Assembly (NCBI GenBank): GCA_037179335.1
Contig: JAKZHN010000004.1
Location: 372,001 to 436,000 of the forward strand
Reading direction: 5' to 3'
Source: Cyclaneusma minus
Taxonomy: Eukaryota > Ascomycota > Leotiomycetes > Marthamycetales > Marthamycetaceae
DNA: 64,000 nt
The first letter of the stretch is position 1. Each line of letters starts with the position of its first letter. Positions 35,901 through 50,994 of the stretch are shown one piece after another. The notes beneath the pieces were generated by a model. It was not told the origin of the DNA, did not search any database, and saw nothing but the letters and a program-made list of their open reading frames with translations. A program made the position numbers and the translations under genes.

Positions 35901-37020
35901 AAAACTATCCTTAAATAAAAATAGAATATTTTTAATCCTATTTTCTAAATATATTACCCATTTAAAAACAAGGTTTTTATAAAACAAATATAATAATAAA
36001 TTATGTAAAAAAATCATTCTTAATTGAAAGCCTTAATCTAGCAGCTTATTAATAGATATAAAAAAAATACAAATCAATATTATTTAAAGATTCTAATATT
36101 TAAAAAAGGCCAGTTGGTATATATTAATATTAAGAATATAAACATAAACCATTTTATAAAAAAAAATATTAGGCCCTAATTAATAAATAAATTTTATCAA
36201 ATAGTATATAATTTAAAGTTTTGAAAAAATGTAAAAATTTTCCCAAAATTTTATATATTCGTTTTTAAGCTAAAACCAAAATTAAAGGGCTTATTCGGTT
36301 AAAATAAAATTAATAAAATAAAAACCAAGAATATTAAAAACCGGGTATTAAAAAGAAATAATAAAACCTAGAAAATAATAGAGAAATAGAAATTTAATAG
36401 TGTTTTAGATATTTATAACCAAGATTAAAAATTAAATTAAAACTTTATATATTAAATTAAATAAAAAAAATATTAATTCAGCTAATAATTAAAAGCGGAC
36501 TTATATAAATATAAAAAATATTTATAAAAATACCATTAATAGTATTTAAACAAGTCCGGCTTATTAGGGTTTTTAATTAAATAAATTTTATAATATAATA
36601 AAATTATAATATAGCCAACCGCTATAATATAGCCAATTAATATAATATAAACTGCTATAATATGAGCTTTTTTTAAAAAAAATGCTATAAAGAAAACCTT
36701 TAATATCTAAAGCTATAAAAAAATATGGTTCTTATAAATAAAAGTATAAATATTTTATAATTAAGAAATTATAAATATTTAAAAATAAAAAACAATTTTT
36801 AATATTATTTAAAATAAATAGTGGTTTAGATTAAAAATACTATTATAGTACTAACTTAGCCTTAATTTTAAACACCCATATATAACCTTATATACCTTTA
36901 GCGCTATAAAGCCTGGCAACAGCCCTTATAGCTGTGCACCAGTACTAGAGAGCTTCCCTCTCCAGCTTACAACACAAGTCTACCTTGACCCCGAACTGCG
37001 ACCCTTGCCGCGCCGAGACA
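33000..37020 (+). mobile_element. Gypsy retrotransposon C, pol region and right end
   Basis: Plus-strand remnants occur in the canonical Gypsy order. RT at 33,860-34,120: YKTRIYTKLNII, FNKLRI, then HFKLL. RNase H at 34,634-34,862: KLLAIIKYLKE, RPEI, YFIIIKQLN, VRWFKFFSSFNFKITYKP. Integrase zinc-finger region at 35,240-35,410: IIYKHYLIALIKY and NKIK. The island 36,890-37,020, ending CGCGCCGAGACA, looks like the un-mutated outer end of its right LTR. The left LTR was not located; gag may extend back to about 31,500. Confidence 0.75.
36590..36665. repeat. Short tandem repeat
   Basis: Repeats of CTATAATATAGCCAA-like units (AATATAGCCAACCG, AATATAGCCAATTA) occur inside the presumed LTR region of element C. 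Confidence 0.45.
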
Positions 37021-38376
37021 ATAAATCTATATATATTTAATATTATTAAAAAACCAAATGCTATTAAATTAAAGAAATAATTTATATTATTATTTTAAAT
37101 TTTCGCAAATATTTTTTAAAAGGCGGTAATATTCGTTATTTGGCGATTTAAATAGAAAAATTGCAATAAAAATTCAAAATCGGCAATAATATAAATAGCT
37201 AATATTTAAAGCAAGTAAATAAAATAAAAAATTACTAGTTAAAATTTGGGCGTTATATTTAAAAACGCTATTTTGGGTAATATATTTTATTATTAATATT
37301 TGAACTTGCAATTGCTTAAGCAATAAAATCAAAATTATTATTAATTAAATATTTATTATTAATTTTAGTATTTTTGTTTTGTATTTTGCTAAATGCCCAA
37401 AATTATATAAAACGAATTATAGGTATTTGTTTATTTAACAATTATTATAAATAAATAGAATTTAAAAATAATATTATTATTATTTAAATAATACAATATT
37501 TATAATCAAATAAGCTATAATTCAAGAATCCATTTTTAAACTTTTGCGAAAAAATTAAAAATAAATAAAGCAATGGCTAATTTGAAAAATAATACAATTT
37601 TAATATATATACAGCTTTTTCAAATGAATTTTAATAGCTATTAATATAAAAATGCTATTAGAACTATACAAAAAGCATTGTTTATATTCCATTTAAAAAC
37701 GATATATTTATAGCCAATTTTAATCATAGCTTTTAAAATCAGTTTAAACATATATAGCAAAAATAGGCCAATTCCTTAATAATATAATAGTTTACTAATA
37801 ATTATTAAAAATAAAAAAAATGGTAAATTAATCTTTAGCTAATAAAATTTTTAAATTCCTTTAATGCCAAATTGAAAAATAAGAATATAAAAAAAAATTG
37901 CAAAACCGTTTCCTTAATTCGATTAAATGCAAAACTGGCTTGGACGTTTTTATTAAAAACTTCAAGGGCTAAAAATAAAAAATAAAGATTTCTAGCAAAG
38001 AATTAGTATTTAGGGCTAATATAATTAATTAAAGCTTTAAATTTAAAAATTCTTTATAAAACAAAAGAAATGTTGCCAAAATAGCTTTAAAAAAGCAATA
38101 TTATATTAGTATATATAAAAGAAAAAAGCATTAAATAGCTGGATTAAAAAATATATAAATTAAAAAACAATATTTAATTGCATTGGGGCTGGTATATATT
38201 AATAAATATTTAAAAAAGAAAGCTTTGGCTAAAAACATTTTTTTATTAATAAAAGGCTATTAAGCGTAATTAATAATAAAATTAATAAAAAGCGCTAATT
38301 AGGCATAGCTAATAAATAAACTAGCAAAAAACTCAATTGAAAAAGCATAGCCAGCAAAGCTATTGGATAAGAAATT
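37021..38376. other. Unresolved A+T-rich stretch
   Basis: RIP-like composition with no gene and no recognisable protein motif on either strand. Confidence 0.4.
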
Positions 38377-38604
38377 TTAAGCTTTTTTTTTGCAATTAAA
38401 AGCAAAGTGCTTGCTATTATAAATAAAGCATTTATAGCGGCGCTTGCATTTGTCGTTTTTGCGTTTTTGATTATTATAATTCCAATATATAATAAAATTA
38501 TTATTGGAATTGCGGTTTTTTTTAAAAAAGCTATTAAAACTTTTAAATTGTATTAAGCAGATATTTTTATTATAATTACGATAATAATTAATAAACTTTT
38601 GCAA
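38377..38604 (-). pseudogene. Degraded zinc-knuckle-like segment
   Basis: A 75-codon minus-strand frame is Asn/Lys-rich and contains KCKRRYKCFIYNSKHFAFNC. The C-x2-(Y)-x3-H-x4-C spacing approximates a retroelement CCHC knuckle in which the second cysteine may have become tyrosine (TGT to TAT). It would be the gag end of an unidentified element in 37-43 kb. The frame may be an accident of composition. Confidence 0.3.
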
Positions 38605-39470
38605 AATTATTTAATTTTTATATTTTTTAAGCCTAGCGGTTGAAATGCGCTAATAAATTTTAAATGCCAATTTCAAAACCTTATTCTATATTAAATAATT
38701 ATATATTAATAAAATATAATTATATTATAGCAGCCCTATCGCTATATGAAAAATCGAAAATTTGGCTTTATTTAAAAAATGTTATTAATTAAAGCTTTGA
38801 AATTTTGCCAAAAGCTTTAAAATTGCCAAAAATTAAAATAGAAATAATAGTATTATTGCAAATTAAAAAAGTAAATTCAATTTAAATTAATATAATAATG
38901 CAATATTTAAAGCAATATATAAAGTTAATATTGAATTTTAAGTATACAATTTGCCAAATAGTTTTTTTACTAATTTTTGGAAATTTCTTATAAAAGGCTA
39001 AAAGCTTAGGAGAATATTGCTTACTATTAGACTTGGGGGCAAATGCTAAAGCAAAAGCAGCAGGCCCCTATAAAAAAGCGTCCAAAAGCCTTTAAGCTTT
39101 TTAAAGCTTAATAGCGTGGAGCTAATGCTTTATTGCAAGTTTTTCGCGCTAGATTTTAAATTGCTAGTATTTAAAAAGCATAAGGCATTTAGTATTTGGC
39201 CTAGGCTATTTTTTATTTTTAAAATCCCGATCCTTTGGAAAGCCTTGGTTTTTTAGAAAATTCTAATCCTTTGGGAAATTCTAAAATTTTTTAATTTTGG
39301 CATTTTTAAATTTGCTATAATAGCGCTGTTTTTTAAATGCGGGCTAGCCTTTATTAAAAAGCTAGCAAATAGCAATATTTGCGCGTATATATATGCACGG
39401 GATTTTGAAAAAGCTAAAAGCAATTATAATTGCAATTTAAATTTTTTTTAAATAAAAATAAAACTTTTAA

Positions 39471-39545
39471 ATAGATTTTTATAAAAAATTAAAGCCGCAA
39501 TTAATATAGAATTTTGCTTTAAAATTGTAAAAACTGGTATAGCAG
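39471..39545 (+). repeat. Dispersed repeat segment
   Basis: AAAGCCGCAATTAATATAGA, then TTTTGCTTTAAAATTGTAAAAACTGGTATAGC, matches 28,190-28,260 with mostly transition differences. It may mark the two ends of a disrupted element or two separate copies. Confidence 0.5.
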
Positions 39546-42500
39546 AGATTTGCTTCCAATTTTTAAATTATGAAATTACTAAATCTATTCAGGTTTAATG
39601 CCTAAGAATAGAAATGGGATTTGGTTATTGGTTTGCTATACCTTACGTTTTTCTTTTTCCCTGGGTTAAAATAAAAGCCTAAAAAATTAGGTTGCCCATT
39701 TATATAATTCGCAATATTTTATATATTTGTATAGTATATATATAATTGCATAATATTATATCGGGTTTTTCCTTTTCTTTTAAGCGCTATAAAAAGCAAA
39801 AAATATAAAATACAAAAAAAGCAAGTCTGCTATAAAAAAACAAGCATGCCTAATAAATTATAAAAAAAACGCTGGCCTTTGCCCAAATTTGTTGCATTTT
39901 TATATATATAGTTTCTCGCTTTATTTCCGCCTCGATTATTTGCCTTTATTAATATTTATTTTTTCCGCTCCTTTTTCGCAGGTTTTTATATGCTTAAAAT
40001 ATTTTTTCAATATTGGTATTTTTTTTAATATTCCCCGTATGCATTTTTTTATTTTTTTTATTTACTTTTTACCAATTATTGCCGCCTTTTTTATATTTAA
40101 AGATTTCGGCTTATATAAGCATTGCATTTTAATGCCAATATAAAATCGTTATTGCATTGCGAAATTCGATTGGATTCCGTTTTTTCCCTTTTTCTTAATT
40201 AATTATAAATAATATATTGCCTTTGCTATTTTTATATTTGTTTATAGCAAAAGTTTAGCGATTTTAATGCGCTTTTAAAACAATCCAAAAAAAATGCCAG
40301 CCTAATAACGTTAAAATTTGTAAGCAAAATTACCCTTATATTTATTTAAAAAAAATTAATTATCCTTTTCCTATAATAACATTTGGTATATAAATTTTAA
40401 TAAGCGGTTTTGGCCAATATTTTAAGCAATAAATTAAATGGCAAAAGCTATAGGTCGGCTTTTTTTAAAAATAAAAAAAGTTTAATGTTTTTAAAATAAA
40501 AAAAGCATTGCTCAAAAAAGCCGGTAGCAATGGTAGCAAAATAATTATTAAATTGCAAAAAAGCGGCAATTTGCTATTATTTTTAATAGCTAATATCAAT
40601 AATTAACCGTATACAAAAACTTAGTATTATTTCCTTTTTCTTATTATTTAATAAGTATATTTATATTATTCAGAGCCCTTTTTTTATTTTGCGCAATTAA
40701 ATATTGTATAAAAATAAATAAATCTATTTATAATATTAGTATTTATAATTTCATTTTTTTAGTTTTATTAATTAGATTTAATTTAATTATAGAAAAAAAA
40801 GCTTATATTTATTATTTTTAATATAAAAAGCCGCTGGCAATTAATTAGCAAAATTGGGAAAACCAAAAAATTTAAAATAAAAAAAATATATAAAAGCGGT
40901 AATAAGCAATATTTTCCTTTAAAATATAATTATTAATATATTAGCGCAAAATACCAAATAAAAACATTTCAAAATATTAAATTTTTAAATACTATTAGCC
41001 TTAGCAAGGCTTTAAATATAAAAAAAACCTAAAGCATGCTCCGTTATTTTAATCAATTTTTCCAAAAGCCGAATATACTCAATATTTGTTTTAAAAATAT
41101 ATATATATATATATTGTTTTATTTTCGATATTAATATTTGATTTTTTTTTACAAATAAAAATTATCCGTATAAAAAAACATTATTATTATCAAGCTAATA
41201 AGCCTTAATTATAATGCTTTCCAGTATTTAAATGCATTCCTTATTTTGCTTTTGCAAAAGCTCCAAATACTAATATACGTTTTTAATTTCCTGCCGCTTT
41301 TAAAAAAAATTCAAAAATAAAACAATTATATTTAACGGTAATTTTAAAGGTTTTCAAATAGGCTTTAAAAATATTATTAAGCTAAATAGCAAAATTGGTT
41401 TAAGTTTTATAAACATTATTAAAAGAATTATTAGATATAAATTGTAAGCTGCAAAATTCCAATTTAATAGCGGTATGCTTAGCTTCCAATTGCCGAGCCT
41501 AATTAATAAAAAGCTTTAAAAAAGCTGCAAGGCAATAAAGCTTTTGAAAAATTCTGCCTTATATAATAATATACAAATTAGCAAAAACCCAAAAATAAAA
41601 ATAATAAAAATATTGCCGTACTTTACCAATACTAATAGCTAGCAAATAATACCGCAATCCGCAATTGGAAACTATTAAAAAAGAATATATATATAAAATT
41701 TACACTAATTTTTAATTTTATTAGAACTTTTATAACCAATATAAAACTAGCAATTTTTATATCCCGATTTATTTATTTAATAATTAAAATATTATTTTTT
41801 AAAGCCAAAAAGCAAAAGGCTAATATTAGCTAATTAGCAATAGCGTTTACGAAAATTTTTAATTTATTATTTATTATTTGCGAAAAAAAGCCAAAAAAAA
41901 GCTTATTATTAGCAATAACCGGATTATTTTCCATTATATCATAAATTTAATTAAAATTTACACATAATTTAAACCCCCTATATTAATTATATAAAAGGCT
42001 AGCAGAAATAAAATTAATTATTTTTAAATTCCTATTGCCGTTTAAAGCAAACCCGCTATTAATATCCTAAAAAGAAGCAATTGGGCTATTAAATAAGACT
42101 TTTTAAAAAATTAAAAGATTAAATATAATTAAAAGCACTAGCGGGTAAAGGATATTTATTATGAAAAAAGGCATTTTGAATTGATTTTTAATTATTGCCT
42201 AAAAAAATATAAAATAAATTATTGCAATAAAGGCCTTTTTTGGCGGGATAAAAATATTCTAAAAAAGCGCTAAATATTAAATTTCTAGCAGTAAAAATAA
42301 AAGCAATTAATAATAATTATTTTTTTAAAAAAAGCGGCCGAAATAGCTTTAATAATAGCAATATTATAAAATAGCAAAGAAAACGCAGCTTTGAAATTAA
42401 AATTAAGCTTTACCGAATAATATACCCTAGGGCTAAAAGCAGGGCCTTTATATATTATACCCCTAATGCAAAATTGCATTGCAAAGCAAAAGAAATCCAA

Positions 42501-45500
42501 AAGCAAAATATTTCCAATAATAATAATTACTATTATAAAAAAAAGGTAAAGATAAATAAAAATGAAAAAATTATACTAAAAAACTTTTAAAATAAAACGG
42601 CCAGCTATTTTTAAAAGCTGGCAAAATAATAAATAAATTAATAAATTATTTGGTTATTTTAAAAAATAAAAATATAGTATATTTATATAAATAGCAAAAA
42701 ATAATACGCTAATATATAATAGATTTATTATATAAAATATTGGAAATAAAAAAAATACGCTATAAAACGGTACCAAATCTTATTTGCCTAGCTATTTCTT
42801 TATATTATAAAGCATCAAAATTTGCCCGGCAACGTATTTTAAAAAATACCCAAAAAGAGCTTTAAAATAACGCTATAAAAATTGGATTGCAATAAAAAGA
42901 TACTAAATTAAAGCAGCTTGATAAATATAATTAAATAATAGAATTGGCAATAATAACAAAGGCTTTTCCGCATTATTATTGCGACTTGGAAAAATAGTAT
43001 AATAATACGAATATATTAATTTTTTAAAAATAAATTTATATACTAAAATGCGCAATTATATATGCCATTATTATTTAAAAAGTTTACCAATAGCCAATCC
43101 CATTCTTAGCTAATTTTAAAGCTCGGCTCCTAAGCAATATTAATATTTAACCTAAAGCTATTTACAGCTATTTTAGTTTTTCATTCGCTTTTTTTTTATT
43201 AATTAATTTAAAATTGGCCGTAAAAATAAAAATTTATATTTTATTCCCATAAGCGCTAATAATTTATTATAATTTTATTTTCCTTTATTATAAACCTAAT
43301 CCCGATATTTTAACTCCAATATTAACCTAGCAATTGGCGCTCCGCTTTGCCTTTTTACTCAATTGCTTTTGCTTTTTGTTAATAAATTAAATACTGTTTA
43401 ATATTGCTTTTTATTTTATATATAATATAAAATTATTTTAAGGTCGGTATTTTTATACTTATCCTTTTTCTTTAATGCGCCAGCTTTTTATACAGATCCT
43501 GCAAAATTTAAATTTATTTCCTTTCCGTTTTAAGGTTTCATAATAGCAATCCTATATTTCTAGTTTTTATTCTGCTTTTAATTTGGGGGGTTTTTTTTTG
43601 TTTTTTTTTCCTTTTTTTTTTGCCTTTAAATCACGCTTGGCTAATATTATAATTTTTAATTTAATCCTTTATTTCATATTTTTCCAGCAATGATTTTATA
43701 AATTTATTTATTTATTTTTATATAAACCCTTACTTTCGTTTCCTTTCAATTTCGAAATGCTATATGTTTTTGCTTTTTTATATATATATAATTTTAATAT
43801 ATTGCTATATTACAATTGCGGGCTATATACTATTATTGCTATTATTTATAAAACAAAAGTTTTACTGTATGTTTTATTTTATATATTTTTTATCTTATAT
43901 ATTTTATATCATTGGATTCTTTTTTAGTTTATATTTTTTTGGCCTTTTTTGGCCTTTTTCCTTTTTTTATCCGTTATTTTTTACCTATTCCGGTTTTTCT
44001 TTAATTTGCGTTATTTTTGCTATAAAATTTGCCTTGCTTATTTGCTGCAAATTCCTATTAAGTCTTTTCCGGACCTTTATATTTATTGTATATATAAATA
44101 TTTTATTTGCTTAATAAATTCGGCTAATATTATTGGGATTATTTTTTTAAATACTAATTTTGGTTTTATAAATATTAAAATTTCTAGCTTTTTATTATAA
44201 ATTACGAAAATATTGCAAAGGCGGATTATAAATATATTATATTAATACTACTTTGCATTAATATAAATATAAAAGGATATTCTATTATTTTTAATTATTT
44301 AAAAATTATTTAAAAATACAAGGCAAAAATATTAAAGCTTATTTTCAGCTATATAAAACGCGCGCAACCTTTTTTTTGGATATTTTTACTTTTTTTTGCT
44401 TTTTTTTACGTTAGTTTTACTTTTTTTTTGCATTATTAAATCCCTTTATTTACCTGCTATATAAAAGGCGCGTTGCTTTTTTTTAGGCATTTTTATAGCT
44501 TTATTTTTTTCCATTTATTTTTTTGCATTATTAGATCCGGTTATTTTTCCCCATTGCGTTTAGGCCCTTTATAAAATAGCTTTATTACTATTAATTGCCA
44601 TATTTTTATTATAATTTATAACGGCCTTTTTGCAATTAATTGCACTTTTATTGCAATTATTTACTTTTTTTGCACTATTAATTTTTAAAGTATTATTTTC
44701 CTGCAAGATGCTTATAAAATCTATTATTGCTTTTAAGCGTAGCCATTATATTAAAATCTTTTACAATAATTGTAATAATACTATCCCAAGCGCTTTTATT
44801 TTAATTTTTAAAAAATTATTAAAAGCCATAAAAAGCTTTTCCCTTAATTTTCCTTGCCCGTATATTTGCAAAGTTTTTCTTTTATAATAAGTATATAATT
44901 TAATTTATTTGCTATTATTATAATTCCTGCAAGCGTTCTATTAAAATGCGGCTTTTTAAAAATATTTCTTTTAATAATTCGCGTATTATAAATGATTTAA
45001 AATTTATTAATTATTATATAATCAATTAAAATTAAAATTTTGCTACCTTATATTAAAATTATTTATTAGCTATTAAAAATTTTATTTTGCAAAAAGCCAT
45101 ATCAAATTTTCTCTTTTTTAATAATATTAATATTAATTTTTGCCAATTATACCCAAATTGCTTACAGGATTTTATTTTGCTTAAAAAGCATATTATTATT
45201 ATATTGTATATTATTAATTATATTTTATACCCTATTTATTACTGTAATAATTATATAAATTACCAATATTCCCGTGATTACTGTATTGGCTTTAAGCAAA
45301 GTTCATTATAATTTTTATTTATTCTCCCTTTAAAAAGCATTTAATTATACCAATTTTTTTGCATTATATAATCAGGTAAAATTTCGCCAACAGCCAAAGA
45401 ATTTGCTAATTTTTATATTATTTAAAAATATAAAATATTTGCTGCATTATATTGGCTTAAAGCTAATAATTTTCTTTATTATAATATTATTATTAATAAA

Positions 45501-48260
45501 AAAGAATTAAATTTAATAAATATATATTTTAAAATATTATTAATAATATTATTGTTATTAATAAAAAGCTGGTAAATTACCGTCATAAATATATCCGGGA
45601 GTTTAATAAAAAGCTTACCAATAAAAAGTTTTGCAAAGCTTAATTATATACCCAATTATAGGAAAATGCCGGCTTTAATATTACCGCAATTTTTAAGCCT
45701 GGAATTATAGCAATTTTAAGCTTAATATCTAATTAATAAAATAAAAAATTTCAAATTCAAAATAAGCGGGCCATTATTTTTCCTTATTTTAAATATATTT
45801 ATATAAATATGATTTTTATGCAATTTAAAAAAAATCTTGGTAATAACGCCATTATTTTCCGGATACCATTCCAAGCCCTAAATAGCAATAAAAAATTTAA
45901 TTTATAATATAATAATTGCTTTTTCCTAGCTTTTTTCCTAATAGTGTTTCTAGCTAATACTAATGGTTATTTTTTATTTAATAATAAAATTCGCTTTTAA
46001 TTTATTATTTTTATTGCACTGCCTAATACAAGCTTTTACCTTATATTTTATATAATATAAATCTGATTTTATAAATGCTAATAGAAAATATATTTTAAAT
46101 ATAAAGCAATTTATAAAATAAAAAAATATTAATAGCTTTTTACCCGGCAATTTATAAAATATAGCCTTTTATATAGCTGTAAATAAATGTTTTTTAAAAT
46201 TTTATATTAATTGTTTTTTAAAAAATCTACGCTTTATTTCGCAATATAATCCCAAATTATTTGGTTAAAAAATTAATTTATATTATAAGATTGTAAATAT
46301 AATAATAAAATATAGCTTTTTAGCTTATTAATTTATATTTAATTTAAATAATATTTATAATTCAATAGTTTTTTATATTAGCGGTATTAAAATCGATCCC
46401 AAATTAATTGATAAAGCTTATAATATATATATAATTGGCAATTCGGCCTTATTTGCTTAATATTTTTATAATATAATAAAAATTATATTTACTATATTTT
46501 TCCGCTTAAATATAAATAAAACTAGGATATTGGGCTACATTTTATACTATTTTGCTATAATAAAATCCAATTTATATAATATATTTTATTATTACGAATT
46601 TCTATAATTAAAAAGCAATTTTAATTATCAATTCCTAATTAAAAAAATTCAATTGAATTCCAAATTTAAAGCTTTTTTAAGTTATTATTTAAATACTATA
46701 TTTATAAAGTATTTTAATCCCGTTTTTATTCCGGAATAAAAAGCTAAATTTGCAAATAAAAAGGGTTTTGCTATTAATCCCGCTAAATTTAATTAAAATT
46801 ATAAGGTACGCTTATTTCGCGCTTTAAATTGCTAATTCTCTCCTGCTTAAATATATTTATATATTTATATTTGTATTAAATATAATATAAAAATATACCG
46901 CTTCCGCTATTTTTAAAAGCTTTTTCCTTAATATAATCCTGGCTTAATTAAGCTTATCCTTTTGCCGAATTATAAATAAATTAGTAAAAACGCTTATATT
47001 AAATTTTATTTTAAATTGGAAATTATTTTATTTGCTAAAATCCATTTGTAAATTAACTGCCAAAATTATAAACTTATAATGATTTTGCGTTTAAATTATA
47101 TTGGGTTTTTTTTAAATTCTATTTTAAATTTATTATTGCATTAATTATATTATTAAAAATAAAATTTAAATATACTAGCTTGTAATAATTATTGTTATAT
47201 AAAAAACTAAACGAAATAATTCTTGAAAAGCTAATTTGTAATTTTTAATACCTAAGCAATAATGCATTTTAAATTATAATTCAAATAAATAGGCTATGCA
47301 AATTTATAATAAATTTGTATAAAAGTATAAAATCGAAATGCCCACAATATATTCGGTTTCTTTTAAAGCAGCCAAATTTTTATCTCTTTTGCTATAATTT
47401 TTTTTTAATAAAAGCCGTCGGCCTTTTTATTATTATATTATCCAATTTTATATTTAATATTCTATTAAATATGCGTTAAATTTTATTAATTTAAAATTAT
47501 TAATTTTTACTTTTTTTATATAAAAAAATTTGCTATTGCCGGTTTGTTTTGCCTTCAATAGCCGCGCTAAAAAGCTTTTTATATATATTAATTATAAATA
47601 TAATAGTTCTTGCATAGCCAGTTTCAGCCTTTATATATATAGTTTGCAATTTAAAATAATAATTAAATAAAGCGCTATTATTTTAAAATCTATTTTTTAT
47701 ATTTCAACCTATTTTAAATATATTATTTATTAATGATTTTTTTATAGCAATAATAAAAAATATATTATTCCTTGCTTATTTAGCCGGCCTATTTTGGGCC
47801 CTATTAATTTTAAAAATCCGGCAATAAATTTAAATATTATAAAAAACGATATTTGCAAACGCTTTCTTAGCCTTTTTATTTTATAGGGCTATTTTTGGCA
47901 GCTATTTTATACCACTGCAAAAGCTGCTAAACTGGCTTTCGATTTCTAATTTTCGCCCTTTATTTCTATATAAATTTGAAATAAGGTTTATTTATTTTTT
48001 TAATTTTTCCATTTAAACGCTTTTTTATTAAAATACCCTCCTACTAATGGTTCGAATTAACCTTTTGCCAAAATACCCTAATTATATAAAAAAGGCCATG
48101 CTATCCTTGCATAAATAAGCGAGAAAAAAACGCACAATATCTTTAAATTATAAAATAGCCTTTTTTCCCTAATATAATATATTTAAAAAATCCAGCCTAT
48201 ATTAAATTAAACTAAATTATAATTACTAATATGCATTAGCATAATTAAAAAAAAGATCTT
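39546..48260. other. Unresolved A+T-rich stretch
   Basis: No domain could be identified. Longer open frames at 39,889-40,143 and 43,764-44,114 encode Phe/Ile/Tyr-rich peptides expected from T-rich DNA. Strand-asymmetric T-rich segments (43,560-44,560) may be old coding DNA of a further element. Confidence 0.4.
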
Positions 48261-48261
48261 T

Positions 48262-48440
48262 ATAGCGCCATATTTTTAAAATCTTTATAATATTGTGTTT
48301 TTAAAGCAAAATCTATAATGCCGTATTTTTAAATTCCCAGGAAAAATTTTATAGCGCCATATTTTTAAAGCCTTTAAATTCCTAATACAGCGCTATATTC
48401 TTGCATTTCTTGTTTTATTTTGTAACATTGTATTTTTAAA
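48262..48440. repeat. Degenerate minisatellite
   Basis: Five diverged units of the form GCGCCATATTTTTAAAGCC (also GCCGTATTTTTAAA, ATTGTGTTTTTAAAGC, ATTGTATTTTTAAAGCC) spaced irregularly by 28-70 bp. Confidence 0.5.
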
Positions 48441-50076
48441 GCCTATTATTTATTAGTATAATATTATGCCTTTGCAAATTTATTTATAAACCAATAATAA
48501 TAACAAGGTTTTATTTTTAAATCAATATATATATTTTATTTTATTTATTAATTAAATATTATATTTATTATATTTACCAATATACAAAATATTTAAAAGT
48601 AAAAGAAAATTGCTTCTATTTTTATTTACGCCAATTGTTATAAATAATGTATTATAATAACAATATTTTTTAAAAACAAAAGTATTTAATATATTATAAA
48701 TATTGTTTTTAATTAATATACTATAAATTCCAATATTATATAAATAAATACAAAGCAAATTATATTAAATAGAAATTTGAAAAAGCAATATAAAATAAAT
48801 ATTACTAAAGCCTTTTACAAAATTTATATTTATTTTAACCAATTAAATAAAAAGGCTATTGATATTAAAATTTATTATATAAACGCCTAAAATATTCTAA
48901 ATAAAACATACTTTATAATTTTTATTACCACTATAAATTCCCATTTCCACTAATTTGCTAATTTTAGATAAATCTTAAATTCTATCATTAAAAGACTCTA
49001 GATTAAATTTTATATTATTTACCACCAAATTATTTAATTAAATTTATTCTATATAATGGTTTATATTAAAAACTTTCTTTTCTATATTATACTATTATGC
49101 GTTTTAGCAAAATACATTATATTTAAAAATATAATTTAAATAAATATAATTTAAATATTATTTAAAAAATAAATCTATTAAAAAAAACTTTTTGTAATTT
49201 AAAAACAAGGCTGTTTATTTGATTGCCCTATAAAAATTAAATAAAAAAGGCAAATATAAGAAAAAACAATTTACTACGCTATAAAATAAACGCCCTATTA
49301 ATATCCTTTGCAAGGCTAAACTTAATAGCTATAAAAATAGCAAAATCTTTTATAATTAAATTAAATATTTTTTATATAGCTAAAAGGATTATAATGGCAT
49401 TAAAAAATAATAAACAATAGTAGAATAATTAATTTGCTAAAAGTCCTGATTAAAAAAAAAGACTTAGATAGCTAAGAGCAGTATTAAAAAAATACTTTTA
49501 AAGCTTAAAAGAAATGCAATATATATTATTTAAAATTTTATTGGTATTGCCAATAAAATTCCCTATTTTACCTAAATTGCCAATTTTAATATTATATTAT
49601 ATATAATGAATTCTTTTTTATTTTTTAAAACTCTAAAGCCATATTAATAAAAAGCTATTAAAATAGGAAAACAAGAGCTATATTTAAATTAAATTAGCAT
49701 TATATTAGTAAGGATTTAAAATAGGGAATATTTGCTTAGGGACATTTTATATATTTTATATTTGCAAATAAATTTGCTTTTAAAAAAAAGAGGTTATTAA
49801 AAAAGACTTTCAAATAATTTTAATTAAAATGGTATATATTTTAAAGGCTGTTAAATTTAAAATTTTATTCTTAAAGCATTTATACAATAAAGCCTATATA
49901 TTATAAATTTTATAATTCTAGCAATTAAATTAGCATTAGCATTTCAGCAATTATTTTTTGTTATTGTTTTTTACTTTGCTATTTTTTTTTGCCAAAATTA
50001 AAAAAATTAAAAATACTTTAAATAATTTTTTTATACCAATTGTTTTTTTAAAAGCATTTTAATATAGTATATTAAA

Positions 50077-50172
50077 TATATCAATTATTATAATATAAGA
50101 TATACCAATTACTATAGTATAAAATATACCAATTGCTATAACATAAAATATACTATTAATTATAGTTTAAAA
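50077..50172. repeat. 24-bp tandem repeat, four units
   Basis: Units read ATATATCAATTATTATAATA, ATATACCAATTACTATAGTA, ATATACCAATTGCTATAACA and ATATACTATTAATTATAGTT, each followed by TAAA or TAAG. The differences are largely transitions. Confidence 0.6.
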
Positions 50173-50994
50173 AGCGTTAATTTCCAATATAATAAAAGCT
50201 ATTTAATTCAAACCCAAAATTAAAATGGCTAAAAAAATTAAAAGTAAAGCAATTAAAAACGCAAATCGGAAAAAACAATAGTAAAAAACCATTAAATAAT
50301 TATTTTATTTTATTTTATTAAAAATAGGGTTATTTAGGCCCAGTGAAAATTAATAAATTATTTTTTATTATTATTTTTAAAAAAAATCTAATACTTTTTA
50401 TTATTATAAAAATTGCAATATTAGTAAAATACAAAACTATATTTTTAGAATTTTTGCAAATTATAAAATAAAATGTTTTAAATTAATATATTTTAATACA
50501 GCTAGCAAATTTTCTTTTAATATTTATAAAAACATTTAATAGCCAAATAAAAAAAGACTGGGCCTTTGCTATAAAATTAAAAACTAAAATATATTTTATT
50601 TTAATTGCTTGGCGCAAAAAAGAATTAAAAATCGGGATATATATATATATATATATATATATAATAAAGCAAAAAAGCTAATAAACAAAATCACTTATTG
50701 GGCTTAAATTAATAATATAAAATTTGGAAAAACTATTCTTTATTTTTTTGGCAAAATAAGCCAGCTAAAAAAAATTAAATTGCGAAAGCAAATATCCGGA
50801 TTATATTATATAATACCAAGCTTCCAAATAAATTTTAATTTAAAATTCCTACAATTAATTTTATCCATTTTAAAGAAAGGATAATCAATTTTATAAAGCC
50901 TATAAATTACAATTAAAAAATATTAAGGGATTTTTAATGCTATTTGGAACAAATAGCAATTTAAAAAAGGATATTATTATAATACTAATTTTAA

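Noticed and set aside
39889..40143. 84-codon hydrophobic frame
   Set aside because: Same composition artefact as other frames in the A+T-rich block.
43764..44114. 116-codon hydrophobic frame resembling a membrane protein
   Set aside because: It is almost entirely Phe, Ile, Leu and Tyr in T-rich DNA, has no recognisable family pattern and lies in degraded repeats; composition explains it.
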